The notes beneath the pieces were generated by a model. It was given only the letters and a program-made list of their open reading frames with translations, did not search any database and was not told the DNA's origin. DNA of 64,000 nucleotides. It comes from Liquidambar formosana (taxonomy: Eukaryota; Streptophyta; Magnoliopsida; Saxifragales; Altingiaceae). Shown piece after piece: positions 48,516 through 60,686 of the stretch; the stretch's first letter is position 1; each line of letters begins with the position of its first letter. The translations under genes were made by a program, and so were the position numbers. The stretch spans positions 40,732,792 to 40,796,791 of the forward strand of contig CM077821.1 in the NCBI GenBank assembly GCA_039720395.1, read 5' to 3'.

Positions 48516-49379
48516 TATTAAATTAGAGAAAAAACTTTTAAGAGAAGAATAAAAATTAGTCATGTTTTATGATAGAGAATTTTGGATCAAGAAACAACAT
48601 GCTCATAAGATGGGCACAATTAGAATTATAAGTTTAAATAAACGATGAAAAGACAATATCAAAATAGGTGGAGCTTGACCATGTCACCTTGTTTGTTAAC
48701 GGATGGATCTTATGGATTTGACGGCTTAAGAAGTGTATAAAAAATCATACATAAAAAATGTTATATATAATACATGCATTCATGAGAAATAGTTGATAGA
48801 CCCATTTGAAGAAACATGAGAGAGCCTATGAGGTGGTTTGCCATGTTAAAAGGGCCTATACTAGGCAAAAAAAGTGTAGCATGGTTTTACTTGAAGGCTT
48901 ATGAAAACATGGTGAAAGGAGATATTGTGCTAAAGAATTAATATGACTAGCTAGGATATGACGCTTGACAGAGTTAATTACGTAAAAAGATTCATGAAAC
49001 TAACCCAAAATTGTCATAGAAAAGTTGAGTTGTATTTGTTTATCAATAAAATAAATCTTAACCCAACAAGACTCGAATTCCCATCATCGTCATAGAAAAG
49101 TTTCCTAGTGCCTGTCTCATGCCAAGGAAATAGGAAGTTCCTTTCATGTAAAATTATCTGAAAGCATTCGGTAAAAACCCACATTTGGATGTTCAAACTG
49201 ATGTGCCACCCTTCCGGCCTATTTCACACTTATAAACGACAAAAAATAAAATAAAATAAAATGAAAATAGCACCTTCCTAGAAAGTAATAGAGCAAACAC
49301 TCCCCCTTTTTAAGATGTATTTGCAGATTGACGCAATGTTTGTGACATCCCATGAAAATTTAATACATTCATCCACTCA

Positions 49380-49410
<31 letters not shown>
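48516..49410. other. Intergenic, no gene recognised
   Basis: AT-rich DNA ending in a TA microsatellite (49382-49410) that is the insertion site of the next element. Confidence 0.45.
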
Positions 49411-49808
49411 GAGGGGAGGGATCCGTTGATACTTGGTATAAAATTTTTTATACTTACACTTTTTAATATTTTTTTATAGAAATCATGTTTCACCAATCCA
49501 ACCGCTGGATTACATATTTTTGTTATACACATCATACATGCCAAGTTTTAAATTAATCAGATATTAGGAGCTATGTCATTTATAAAATACTTGAAATTGA
49601 AGTTTTATTTATTAAAATTAAAAGAAATGTAAGTTTCCGAATTAAATACTACCCAATATCCGATTAACATGAAATTTGACATGCATGACGTGAATGATAG
49701 GAATATGTCATCCAACGGTTTGATTGACGAAATATGATTTCTATAAATAAAATATTGATGAGTGTAAGTATAAAAAATTTTACACCAAATGTTAACAGAA
49801 CCCTCCAC
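49411..49808. mobile_element. Foldback MITE inserted in a TA repeat
   Basis: 398 bp. The left arm begins GGGAGGGATCCGTTGATACT and the right arm is its imperfect complement (ending AGAACCCTCCAC); both contain TATAAAATTTTTTATACTTACA-like text. The arms cover nearly the whole element. Flanks are TATATATA on both sides, so the target duplication cannot be measured. Confidence 0.8.
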
Positions 49809-50335
49809 TATATATATATACCACCATACATTAGAACATGCAAATTTAGTGGTACATATAATTAATCCTCTAAACTGGTCCATCCTCATATACCAAATAA
49901 CCATGGCATTTATATTATTATTATTATTATTATCATTATTATTATAGTAGTAAGACAAACGCCAATTTGGTCTATCCTTATAAAATTTTTAAAAATGATT
50001 ATCACTTAAAAATTAACATTTATTATTATTTGCTTTACAACCAAAAAAAAATTTATATATATATATATATATATAAATATCTGACGTCTCTATTCTTAGT
50101 ATGTCAATATAACGTCAGTACGTCGTTGCGTGTGTAAATAAAGTCTATACTTAAACATACCTTTTTTTCTATGGAATCCTCCAAAAGAAGATTATGTAGA
50201 AAACATTTTTCCGTAGATAATTGCAGATTGAATTGAAAAATTAATTTCAAAATTGAATTTGAAGGAAAATGGAAAAAAATTTCGAAAAACTACACGTATA
50301 TAAATGGGAATTGGGAAGGGTTTGAAAAGTGCCAC
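49809..50335. other. Intergenic with trinucleotide and TA microsatellites
   Basis: It contains (TTA)n at about 49913-49944 and (TA)n at about 50055-50075. The open frame through 49605-49958 is made of MITE arm plus this repeat and is not a gene. Confidence 0.5.
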
Positions 50336-51350
50336 GTAATCCGGCGCACTAAATGCTAGGGTTAGGCAAGAAAGTGGGTCCCTACAGAAAGCTTCCCCAC
50401 CCCCACCCCTCTCTCTATCCCACGTGCCACCTTTTCCATAAAGCACTTTGTGACTTTTATTGGTTGTGTTTGGTTTGGACTTTTGCTAGCACCACATGGT
50501 CCCCACAACACACTGTACACGCGTCAACCAAACAGCCCCTTCCCTTAAGTGCTCGAACGAAGATTCGTCCCACCCCCTTCCCCTTTCCAACCGGGTCCCA
50601 CCGTCCAATCAAAACAAAAACCCCTTTATTTTAGGCGTGTAATTCCACGAATGGGAGGGCCCCACGTGTGCAAACAAGTCAAGAAAGCACCCAATCAGAG
50701 GAGAGTAGAGTCTCCCAGCAACTACTTTTTTTATTAAAAAAATTTGTTCAGGACATTTATCTACAAGATTGTCCTTGTCGGGAAGCTGACCTTGAAACGT
50801 GTCGAGCTCTGAAGGCGTCATACGGAGTGTCCGTCCTACCCTTGTTGTTACCGTGTTGCCACCTAGGTAGTCCCATCTCTTTCCGAAAATGACCGTTTCG
50901 CCCTCTACTGTGACCTTTTCGAAATTGCTAAACCCCAATGTCTCCCTCTCTTTGCACTAGTGCTTTGTAAAAGTGTGTGCCGTCCTTGAATCTACACTGT
51001 TGGATGCTTCCAAAGACCATCATGGACTATCATCCAACGGTGATGACGTGTAGTGCACCTAGTTTACGCGTATGATTACAACGTATAGTATAATAGCCGG
51101 AGTTGCGTGAAAGGATAGGACAGGGCAGTGACGTAAGCCGTACGCACTGTCTGCATCTCTAAAACGACAAAAATCCACTGTGCGAGCATCTGAAGTGGAA
51201 TGAAAGGTTGTGTCGGTGATACCGCCACGCGCATTTTAGGCGCGTGCGCTCAGCAGTGGAATTGAAAAGCTGTAGAGTTGACGTGTTAGATGGTTCCATG
51301 ACTTCCATCATGGAACTTCCATGACATAGCGGCGCGTGGGGTTTATCTTA
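50336..51350. promoter_or_regulatory. GC-rich, G-box-bearing stretch (possible promoter or CpG-rich element)
   Basis: Base composition shifts sharply from the surrounding AT-rich DNA. CACGTG G-boxes are at 50421-50426 and 50663-50668, with other ACGT cores (GCCACGTAATCC near 50332, ACACGCGTC near 50518) and CG-dense text near 51220-51340. A small inverted repeat (CTACACTGTTGGATG with CATCCAACGGTGATGACGTGTAG) lies at about 50992-51053. No long coding frame is credible. It could be a promoter whose gene was displaced by the adjoining elements; that is inference. Confidence 0.35.
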
Positions 51351-52533
51351 TGGTGCCATTTTTTTTAACGAGATATTTAGCACACGATCCAAAAAAGTGT
51401 TTAGTCTTAACGGTAAAATTTAAAAATTCTCCTCCTCTTATTATCCATTTTACAAGTTATCCCCTTCTATTAAAAAAAAAAAAAAAAGTAAAATACAAAA
51501 AACTTTTCTCTATTATTACCCATTTTATAAAATACCCTTTTAAAAAAAACCCATCAAATAATTCCCGATATTGTCTAGGGTTGACATTTTGCCCTTACCG
51601 TCTATCTGCCGTCAGGAAAATTAATGGAATACCATCACGTGACATGCACGTGATGTTGTTTGTTAATTGTAAGACAAAAATGCCATTTGCCCTAATGAAA
51701 TGACATTTTTACCCTTAATCATGTAATTAATGTAATTTGACTCTTTCTTCTTAACCGACGAACCACACCGACCATGGTTGCCACACCGGCGTCCAGATCA
51801 ACCACAACAATCTAGGAAACCCAAAAAAAAAAAAGGAGGGGGGAAGAAAGAAAGAAAAAGAAAGAGGAAAAAAGAAAGGAAGAGAAAAGGAGAGGTTGTG
51901 CCTCAATGCCGTGATGTTTCACTTTCCCAAATTCACTCTATCTCTCGCTCACTCCCAATCCCTTCACCGTGGTGACTTTTCTCTCCCATCAGCGGGATGA
52001 CGCGAATGCAACTAGATCTGGTGCAAACATAACCCTCCCTTTTGCTATCGTCGCGAATACGACCAGATCTAGTGAGATTTGCTTAGGTTTTTCTAGCAAT
52101 GAGCTTTAGATCTGGTGAAGGGTTAATACCCTCAGTTCTAAATGGCCGACGACGATGGTGGGAGCTCCAGATCTGGAAAATAACTCAAGATCTGAAACCC
52201 TAAACCATTTTCTCGATAATTGGTGAGTGGAGGGTTCTTGGGTTTTGGTCGTAGCACTGCCGGCCATGGCTATCACATAGTATTACTGGCCATTGTGACG
52301 GGGGATAGTTGCACTGCCTACCATGGCTGACACGGGGAGAAGGAGAGAGAGAAAGAGGAGGTCACAGCAGCAATGGCTGTCATGGTAGTTTAATCTTAGG
52401 GCAAAGCTCTTGAACCCCCTTAAAGCTATTATCGTTAGTAGAACGACGCTTAGTTGAACTAGCTAATACTAGAACTTGAAGGTATGGATCTGCTCCTGAC
52501 TAGATCAATGACTGAATCATTTGCTCCCCCTAT

Positions 52534-53255
52534 TAGGGGTGCAACTTGGTTCGGGAAATTCCAAGGACCAGACCGTTCCGAGCAATTCGGTCCGGGATGG
52601 GACGGGACGGGACAAACAGTGTTCGAGACGAGACTCGGGACAAATTTTAAAAACCGAATTTTTTCGAGACAGGACTTAGTTTAGGGGTGTTCAGTACCGT
52701 CTCATACCGAATTCCCGAACCGAATTCCCAGATCGAGTACCGATTAAATATAATATTATATATATTTTTATATATATAATATATAATTATATATTACTAA
52801 TATTTCGGAATATTTTCGCCTTTCAGCCCTTTCCAACACCGTTTCATTGTAACTTAACAAAACAAAAAATCAATAAAACCCATTTTGACATTTTGAATTT
52901 TTTACTTTTGCCTAAAAACAAAAAAACCGATATGAATGAATGAATGAATTATAATTAATGATTATGTATTTATGATTTTATATAGCCTATTTTGTAGAAG
53001 AGTAGATATATGTAGCTCATTTTGTGGCTAATCAAGTTGACAATTTTTAATTGGAAGTAGTTTTTTTTAATTTTTAATTCAAGGAAAACAAACTGATAAA
53101 TACCGAGAACCGGACCGTTCCATCCCGGTATTTTTCGGGATGGGACGAGACGGGACAATATTAAATTTGGTTCGGTTCCGGTATTGATTTTCAAGTTCCG
53201 AATTACTTCGGGACGGGACGAATATACCCCTGTCCCGGACCGAGTTGCACCCCTA
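52534..53255. mobile_element. Non-autonomous hAT element with 8-bp target duplication
   Basis: 722 bp, from TAGGGGTGCAACTTGGT to ACCGAGTTGCACCCCTA, near-perfect inverted ends. Exact 8-bp duplication CCCCCTAT at 52526-52533 and 53256-53263. Subterminal regions are full of CGGGA/TCCCG motifs in both orientations, a usual hAT transposase-binding arrangement. No transposase inside. Confidence 0.94.
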
Positions 53256-53608
53256 CCCCCTATTATTTAACCGGTGCTTCTGTAATTAGAAGGGATGCAC
53301 CTAGAGACGAGATAAGGGATGCATCTAGGTCTCGATCATAAGGAACTGGGTTGGATCCATAGTATCGTCAACCATTGTGACAGGGATAGTTGCATAGTCG
53401 GCCGTGGCTAACATGGGGAGAAAGAGAGAGAAGGAGATTTTAGGTGCAACGTTTCATACAAAACGCAGCATTTCATGCAAAAAAATCAAGGGTTAAATTG
53501 ACTTTTACTTCTTCTATTAATGGCATAGCCCCCTAGACTAATATAGGGGGTTTTTTTTATGGGCTTTTTATTATGGGGTAACCTGCAAAATGGGTAATAA
53601 TAGGAGGG

Positions 53609-53644
<36 letters not shown>

Positions 53645-53814
53645 CCATTTACCCAATAAAAAACCAACTAAAAACCCAATATATTGTCTCAGGGGCTTAT
53701 GGCGTTAACGAAGAAGCGAAAAGTCTTTTTTACCCTTATACGAAATTGATTAAAATATTAATATCTGATTTATTAAAAAAATTAAAAATATATATTTAAA
53801 ACAATGCATTGGAC

Positions 53815-53855
53815 CTTTCCCTCTCCCTCTCCCTCTCCCTCTCCCTCTCCCTCTC
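53815..53855. repeat. CTCCCT minisatellite
   Basis: About seven copies of the hexamer CTCCCT within the Mutator-like region. Confidence 0.9.
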
Positions 53856-54307
53856 ACCGCCTTATCATCCCTGCCAACCTTAACAGTCCGACGAGAAGGT
53901 ACACCGTCAAGGTCAGTAACTGGTGAAGCACACCCACGGTCTAGGTTTTCCATCTCCTTTTTTCTCCTTCTCCCTTACCAGTCCGGCGAAGCTACCCTCT
54001 CCCTTACCTAGTACAGTGAAGCTACACCAACAACGACTCACCTTAAGCCCCTTTACCTTCACGCCATCAGCGACCTAGTATGGGTTCCTTTTCAGCCCAT
54101 TTAGATTTGACCCATTCCCCATGACCCCTTCCCTCTCACATTCGGCGAAGCTACACTATTGCTGACTTTCACACTTGCTGGTCGCAACCTATTCTTGCTG
54201 CTGCAAAACAGCCACCGTCAATGGTATTCTCCATGGTGAAACCACGATTATCATTCTTCCACTTACTGCTACACCATCATCGTCCACCTCCCAGAATCTG
54301 AACTGCG

Positions 54308-54460
54308 ATGGTCCGCGCCTTCGCTTACTCCAACGTCTCCCTTCTCCTCAACGTCCCCAACAACCTCATCTTCGCCATCACCTCCAAGTTCTCCATTTCC
54401 ACCACTTTCTCCAGTTTCCACCTTATTCTTAATAAATTTGTATCCCTACATTGTGTATAG
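54308..54460 (+). pseudogene. Possible captured fragment of a GH17 (beta-1,3-glucanase-like) exon
   Basis: A 50-codon frame reads VRAFAYSNVSLLLNVPNNLI near its start. This resembles the segment of glycosyl hydrolase family 17 proteins in which a residue pair such as VLRAFA is followed by a beta-strand and VPN. The similarity is from memory and covers only about 25 residues. It lies in unusually GC-rich DNA (54170-54430) between Mutator-type ends, as in Pack-MULEs. There is no signal peptide or catalytic glutamate. If not GH17, it is an unassigned exon-like fragment. Confidence 0.3.
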
Positions 54461-54997
54461 GTTTAATTCTAAAATCCCAATTGGGTATGATCTATTTCAA
54501 GAAAACTCATGTAATTACCAAGATGATCTGACCACTGGAGTACGGCGTCGATGGAAGGATGGAGTTTGAGGGTGATTAGAGTTGCAGCTTAGTGGCTTTT
54601 CTAATCAGATCCGAGGCAAGATGACTTTGGGTCTTGGAAAAGAAATGGGTGCGCCAACTTAACGTTGACCAGACGATCCTTCTCTGAGAGAGGGATCAAA
54701 CCGGCGGCAAGCTTAGCCAGCAACAGACATGTTGATCAGACCGACGGTGAGCTTAGCCAGTAATGGACATAGTGAATAATTATAGAATAGGGCATTTTAG
54801 TCATAAAAGTGAATTATTTATGTCACATGTCAGTCATGTGTAAATTTCTGTTAATCTTCTTAATGTTGACTAGATGGAAGGAGGCAATCTGTTAACCCTA
54901 AACATTATAGGGGAGTTTTTTGGTACATTTTTTATTAGAGTGGGGTAACCTACAAAATGGGTAATAAATAGGAGGGGTTTTTTTTTGCATTTTACCG

Positions 54998-56659
54998 CTA
55001 ATATTAATGATTTTACTATTAATTTGGATTAAATTTCGGTGTTTCCAACTTTCTTAAGTGGTTGTTGGCAACTTTAAAAACTAGATTAAATTACATCTAA
55101 TTCATAACTTGTTTTTAAATAAATCAATTCATAGTTGGTTCGAAAAAAAAACTGTATTTATGATTTATTTTCAAAACAAAATGAACTACTTAGTAGGAAA
55201 AAACAAATTATCAAACAGTGTGAAATCAAATTTGATTGGACTTATCTTTAGTTGACCAAAATTTTAGGTTTTCCAAACAACCCCTTACAATACAAAATGT
55301 AGATGGCATGATTTGCATTTGTCTCATTTGTTTTGTGGGTGAACTTAAATTCAAGTTTATAGAAAAACATTGATGCCCAATTGTTAGTATTAAGGAGGGT
55401 TTCAACTTTCAAGTTTGTAGAGAAGTATTGATACTATTTGTTAATATTAAGGAAGGTTTGAAATAAAAATAAAATAAAATAAAATAAAATAAACATTATC
55501 TTACAAAGATGCTTATGGAATGATAATCTAATAGCATTTGTTTTACTTGTTACGTAGTATGTGTGCAAGTGAACACAGGTTCAAACCAAATGATTATTTT
55601 AGTTTTTTAAAATACCTTTTATAATATTTAAAATTATTTTCCCTCCTCCCTATTTTGTTTTATAACAATTTTCATTTTGAGAAATCTCAAAATATTTGTT
55701 TATTGTCTAAAAACAACCATATGATTATTTTTACTTTTCCAAAATACATTTTTCTATATTTAAAATTACAATTACTTTAACCATAGCATAATCAAAGTGG
55801 CTCAAACAATTCAGGATGGAGGGATCGAGTTATTACTATACCAAATATCACATCAACTAAAATTATATTTTAGGGGAGTAAAATCAGAAAAGGTCAATTC
55901 TCAATATAACGGTGAGTAATCAATTTGTTAACCCATAACTCAATCGAGATACTATAGAATTGGACCAACCCAATCCATCCCAAATGGGTCAAGTTCTGTT
56001 CAGTTCTCAGTTTGCATTGGACTAAGTTTCACTCTTATCGCTACTTATTTGTAGAATGGCATACACAATCTATAATAATTGAACACATTTGTATAGTGAG
56101 TTACTTTCACATGCACATGCATAAATGTCATGCATGATCCAATCACTAGAAAACGTGTGTTGTCTTGCAGGTGAGCAAAGTCCTATATATCTATATCTAA
56201 TTTTACTATTTGGATCAACTTTGGTCTTATCAATCCTTTCACAAGATGTAACAATAACATGAACCCCTTGTTAGAGAATTAGTAATACCAAATTTGAATT
56301 ATTTGATCGTTATATATATTCTAAAGTTTGCTATCCTCATCCTACCTCAATCTTTTCCTATTCTTTCAAGCTAATTGTCTCATAATCCAGTTAAACCTTG
56401 CGCAAGCTAATTTGGGAGTATAATCATTTCTGCGTTTTGAAAGTCTATTGGACCTTGTAAATCCAACATCTCAAGAATGATAGTAAAAATTGCATCTCAT
56501 AATCTGACCCTATAAATATATATATAAATATAACCATTTTCTCATAAGGTTAAGGTCATTATTATGGCATTGTACCTTATGGGCCAATGCATGAGATACA
56601 ATTCTTAATGCATAGTGCTGATTTATAACCTATATAAACATGTTCTTACGTGATCGAGA

Positions 56660-56703
<44 letters not shown>

Positions 56704-57027
56704 GATAAGGACATTTTTATGTTGATCCAAGAATGAAAATTTTATATTTTCACTATTTTGATTTGTCTATTAATACAAAATGATAGTAAATTTTCATGTT
56801 AATCAGACGTCTTAATTAGGAATTATATTACTAATGTGACTATAGACCATCAATCACACTCTCACATACACAGCATGAGATCGATAATGTCCAAAAATGA
56901 TTTCCTAGAATGATTTTGGTCTAGGGTTCTTGCAACTGCTGCTCTATTGCTTATAATTTTGTGCCATATCACGTTACAACCATTATCGTATTTTCACAAG
57001 AACAAGCAAGGGCTCTTCAATTAACAA

Positions 57028-57058
<31 letters not shown>

Positions 57059-57157
57059 AGAAAAAAAAAGAAGAGGGTGGTGTGTGTATAGGGGAGGGTG
57101 TATCTACCCAAATCCCATTACACCTGAATTCTTACCAAATTAGGGTCCAAAGGGTTT
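54998..57157. other. Intergenic, no gene recognised
   Basis: AT-rich, with (AAAAT)n at about 55464-55492, (CA)n at 56663-56692 followed by TA, and a poly-C/poly-A run at 57030-57072. No coding or TE boundary is seen until the copia element. Confidence 0.45.
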
Positions 57158-57162
57158 ACCAA

Positions 57163-57416
57163 TATTATGAGAGAAAGATAGAGAGAGAGAGAGTGTGTGT
57201 GTGTGTGTAAAGAGGAAAAACCCTTGTATTACAGTGTGTATAATACATGTACAAGAGGGTTATATATATGTATACAACAGGGAATAATACTAGCATATTC
57301 TAGGGAATAATACCAGCATATTCTTACTAGCGTATTCCAAGAATATGCTGAGAATATTCTAAGGCCTGGCTGTACAATACAGGTATGGATAGTATGTTCT
57401 ACAGTACACTGTAACA
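57163..57416 (-). repeat. 3' LTR of the deleted copia element
   Basis: 254 bp, TGTTACAG to CATAATA on the minus strand. It contains GA/TG microsatellite sequence, and AT-rich repeats of AATAATAC(T/C)AGCATATTC. Confidence 0.9.
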
Positions 57417-57431
57417 CCCCCCCCCCCCTCA
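57417..57431 (-). other. Polypurine tract of the deleted copia element
   Basis: A run of about ten G, preceded by GA on the minus strand, abuts the 3' LTR. Confidence 0.82.
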
Positions 57432-57472
57432 AACTTAAGTAGGGGTAGTAGAGAGTAACTTGAGTTTGGACA

Positions 57473-58521
57473 TTAAATCATGATGGCATGATTGCGTCTT
57501 GGTGGGTGTGTTTTAGTGAAGAGATCAGCCGGTTGATCTGTAGAGGAGATAGAGACGAGGCAAACAGTACCATGATGAAGGTGTTGGCTCACAAAGTGGC
57601 AATTAATTTCAATATGTTTGGTGCGTTCATAGAAGACATCATTGTACGCAATCTGAATAGCACTATGATTATCATAGTAGAGAACAGTAGTAGTGGAAAG
57701 GGGAACCCCAAGAGTAGCAAGAAGCCAACGAACCCAAAGAAGCTCCTGGGTGGTATTAGCGAGAGCACAATATTCAGTTTCAGTATTAGAACGAGCTGTA
57801 ACAATTTGTTTCTTGCTACGCCAGGAAATAAGAGATGTGCTAAGGAAGAAATAGTAGCTAGAAGTAGAACGGCGGTCAGTAGGATCCCTTGTCCAATCAG
57901 CATCGGAGTAGGCACACAACTCAAGAAGAGAGTCAATAGAAAAATGAAGGCCATGAAAGAGGATAGCTTTAATATACCAGAGAATACGTAGAACAGCAGC
58001 ATAGTGAGTGGACTGAGGAGCAGACATAAACTGACTGACAGTGTAGACAGCATAGGTAAGATTTAAGCGAGTAACGGTGAGATTGACAAGGCTGCCAACT
58101 AACTGTCGAGACAAAGTAGCATCACGAAAGGGTGTACCATCGAGAGGAGTGAGACGAACATTGGGCTCGAGAAGGGTGGAAGCAATCTTGCTATCAGTAA
58201 TTCCAGCACAGGTGAGAAGATCGGAAGCATACTTGGCCTAAGAGAGATAGTAGCCACGAGAATTCGAGGAAATCTCAAGACCCAAGAAGTAGTTAAGTGA
58301 ACCAAGATCCTTCATCTCGAAGTGCTGGCGAAGAAACTGTTTTAGATCAGAGATTTTAACAGAATCATCACTAGTGATAATCATGTCATCAACATAGAGA
58401 AGGAGAAGGGTGGTGCCATGGTCAGTCTGACGGACAAAGAGAGCGGAGTCATATGGACTAGAGGCAAAACCAAAGTCCCCAATAATAGAATTGAATTTGG
58501 CAAACCAGACGTGAGGAGCTT
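57473..58521 (-). pseudogene. Copia reverse transcriptase (C-terminal part) and RNase H remnant
   Basis: On the minus strand the coding remnant starts with QAPHVWFAKFNSI directly after the PBS and shows YVDDM of reverse transcriptase, then a stop after GYYLS (58238-58240), a short shifted part, and from 58114 the RNase H-bearing C-terminus (DADWTRDPTDRRST, TETEYCAL, HIEINCHFV), ending at 57473. Gag, protease and integrase are absent. The element belongs to a different copia family from 15333-20758. Confidence 0.92.
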
Positions 58522-58533
58522 GCTCTGATACCA
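58522..58533 (-). other. Primer-binding site (initiator tRNA-Met) of the deleted copia element
   Basis: TGGTATCAGAGC on the minus strand immediately follows the 5' LTR. Confidence 0.92.
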
Positions 58534-58537
58534 TATT

Positions 58538-58604
<67 letters not shown>

Positions 58605-58796
58605 GAGGGAAAAACCTTTGTATTTCAGTGTGTATAATACATGTACAAGAGGGCTATATATATGTATACAATAGGGAATAATACTAGCATATTTTAGGGA
58701 ATAATACCAGCATATTCTAAGAGGATGTTGAGAATATTCTAAGGCATGGCTATACAATACAGGCATGGATAGTATATTCTACAGTACATCGTAACA
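58534..58796 (-). repeat. 5' LTR of the deleted copia element
   Basis: 263 bp, TGTTACGA to TGTAATA on the minus strand, differing from the 3' LTR mainly in the length of its GA and GT runs (58541-58601). Confidence 0.9.
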
Positions 58797-59101
58797 ACCA
58801 AAAAAAAAAAAATTGTTCACCAAAAAAAATTAGGGTCCAAAGACTTTCTTGATGTTACCCAGCTAAGTTACTCTATGCAAAAGATGGGTCCAATAAGTTT
58901 TAAGGCTTACCCTTACAAATTCTTAAATTCGATTTTTCATTCTCCATTTTTTATTTTTTTAATGACTTTTCATATTTCTTTGGGCCAATTACTAATTAGG
59001 TTTATCTTAGACATTAGTTGACCTAGATTTGGTAGTAACCAAACCCATGTTTAGCTAATAAGTCTGGACCAAAAATTTTAAAACTCTTATTGTCCAAAAC
59101 T

Positions 59102-59136
<35 letters not shown>

Positions 59137-59138
59137 CA

Positions 59139-59870
59139 CTAGTTATTGCACACTTGCGTTGCACGTGGATTTTTTGTCAACAATAAAATGATTTAAAAAT
59201 CATCAGTTATTTTTCTTAAATAAAAATATAAAAGATCGATGCTTCCAAAGATCATTTTAGCTTGAATAGGAATTGACCCTTTTCATGTAGCATAGCCCCT
59301 CATCTAGTGGTAATTATCTTTTCAATATTGTCCATATCGATTAAATATAAACTTAATTTACTTAAGGAAGATTATGCAGAGCAAAACTTATCAGAGAATG
59401 GAGAAGTCGCCGTTAATGGAAAAGGTGGAGAGACGGTTGAAGCTACTCTTGATGGAGAAAGTGAAATTTACAATCCGGCTGTTTATTTATTATATACGAA
59501 TTATAGTTTCCATTTCCTTCGAATTCCTATCTGGATTTGGTTTTATTTAATTATTATACGAATTATAGTTTCCTTAGAATTCTTATTAAGGTATCTGTTT
59601 TTTATTGCTATATTTCCTATATATGCAGAAGGGTCATTATATAGTTTCCTTCAAATTCTTATTAAGGTATGTGTTTTATATTACTATATTTCCTATATAT
59701 GCAGAAAGGTAGTTGTATAGTTTCTTTAGAATTCTTATTAAAGTATGTGTTTTATATTACTGTATTTCCTATATATACAGAAGGATAGTTATGTATTTAA
59801 AAATTAAAATAAAGTTATATTAGTCAATCAAAAGTTTTTCTCACGTTCATCTTTTTATACGTAGTATAGA
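59139..59870 (-). mobile_element. Helitron, non-autonomous, 732 bp
   Basis: Minus strand: begins TCTATACTACGTATAAAAAG (59870 downward), ends CTAG (59142-59139), with an imperfect hairpin (59167-59151) eight bases before the end. Host A precedes and T follows, as expected for A|T insertion without TSD. A different family from the 25-28 kb pair. No Rep/helicase. Confidence 0.83.
59564..59793. repeat. Minisatellite inside the Helitron, about 77 bp x 3
   Basis: Units begin ATAGTTTCC/T at about 59564, 59641 and 59717 and each contains TATATTTCCTATATATGCAG. Copies differ by a few bases. Confidence 0.88.
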
Positions 59871-60629
59871 TATATAATGCAACATGTAAAATTTTGTGTC
59901 TGCTAGTTAAAAGCATCCAAATTTTTAAAAGATGTAAAATATTTTTAAATCACGACAATTTTCAAAAGACTCCTCAGGTGATGTGCAAATTAAGAGTGGA
60001 ATTTGAAAATGCAGTCCCCGTGTCATCGTGTGTATAAGGAATGTGAAAATGCCCTAACCCTATGCAGCAGTGCCACAACAAGGACACATGATTCACGCTT
60101 TAGGTAGCCCCATTTAAAGAGGTGTGGACCACCAAGTATAAGTGGTGTTTGGAGCCAAGCCACCAGCCATTAAAGGTAATTAAAGATATATAGTTAGGTT
60201 TTAGTTTTTAGCCCGCCCAATAAATGAAACACAACAAAAGTCGTTGGAGATATGTTGCTTTAAAAATCATGACTTGACTCTTGAGGTCCCCTATGGGATT
60301 AAAATTTTAAATCCTTTGAAACCTACCTAGAAATCACTGTTCTAAAGTCGGCAAATCAAAGATCAAATTTGGAAACCCAGACCCAGTTTACACCATTCAA
60401 ATTTTGCAGCTGGTTCATTATATAAGAACTAGTACTCCAATTTAAACTTGTTCGAATTTGAAATGAGTTAACTCAAAACTCAACCAAGCGACGGGTAACC
60501 AAGCGACTTGGTTACCAGTCACACCATTCAAATTTTGCAGCTGGCTCATTATATAAGAACTAGAACTCCAATTTAAACTTGTTCGAATTTGAAATGAGTT
60601 AATTGGATTTACTAGGGTTTTTGAACGAA

Positions 60630-60686
<57 letters not shown>

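Larger units (their letters stand above)
51411..54997. mobile_element. Compound Mutator-like region with three related TIR copies
   Basis: Left end (51411 on) reads CGGTAAAATTT..CTCCTCCTCTTATTATCC and is inverted at the right (54997 backward: CGGTAAAATGCA..CCCCTCCTATTTATTACCC). A third, internal right-type end is at about 53525-53655. These ends belong to one TIR family. Candidate 9-bp duplications TAGTCTTAA (left) and TAATATTAA (right) differ at two positions, so I treat the outer boundaries as approximate. Most likely two related elements, one nested in or abutting the other. The interior holds a hAT insertion, CTCCCT minisatellite and gene-like GC-rich text. Confidence 0.65.
57163..58796 (-). 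mobile_element. Internally deleted Ty1-copia element with intact LTRs, PBS and PPT
   Basis: 1634 bp on the minus strand, flanked by the 5-bp duplication ACCAA (57158-57162 and 58797-58801). The 5' LTR is on the right (58534-58796), the 3' LTR on the left (57163-57416). The PBS follows the 5' LTR and a G-rich PPT precedes the 3' LTR. Everything from gag to the first part of reverse transcriptase is missing. Retaining all cis signals, it could be copied in trans like other deletion derivatives. Confidence 0.93.

Noticed and set aside
49605..49958. 117-codon minus-strand open frame
   Set aside because: It combines a MITE arm with an ATT microsatellite (poly-Asn); not a gene.
51636..51652. Double CACGTG palindrome as a regulatory module
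   Set aside because: It lies within the Mutator-type terminal region, with a decayed counterpart at the other end, so it is more simply part of the element.
53590..53799. Open frame beginning in a poly-T run
   Set aside because: Low-complexity poly-Phe from a homopolymer, followed by Mutator-type subterminal sequence.
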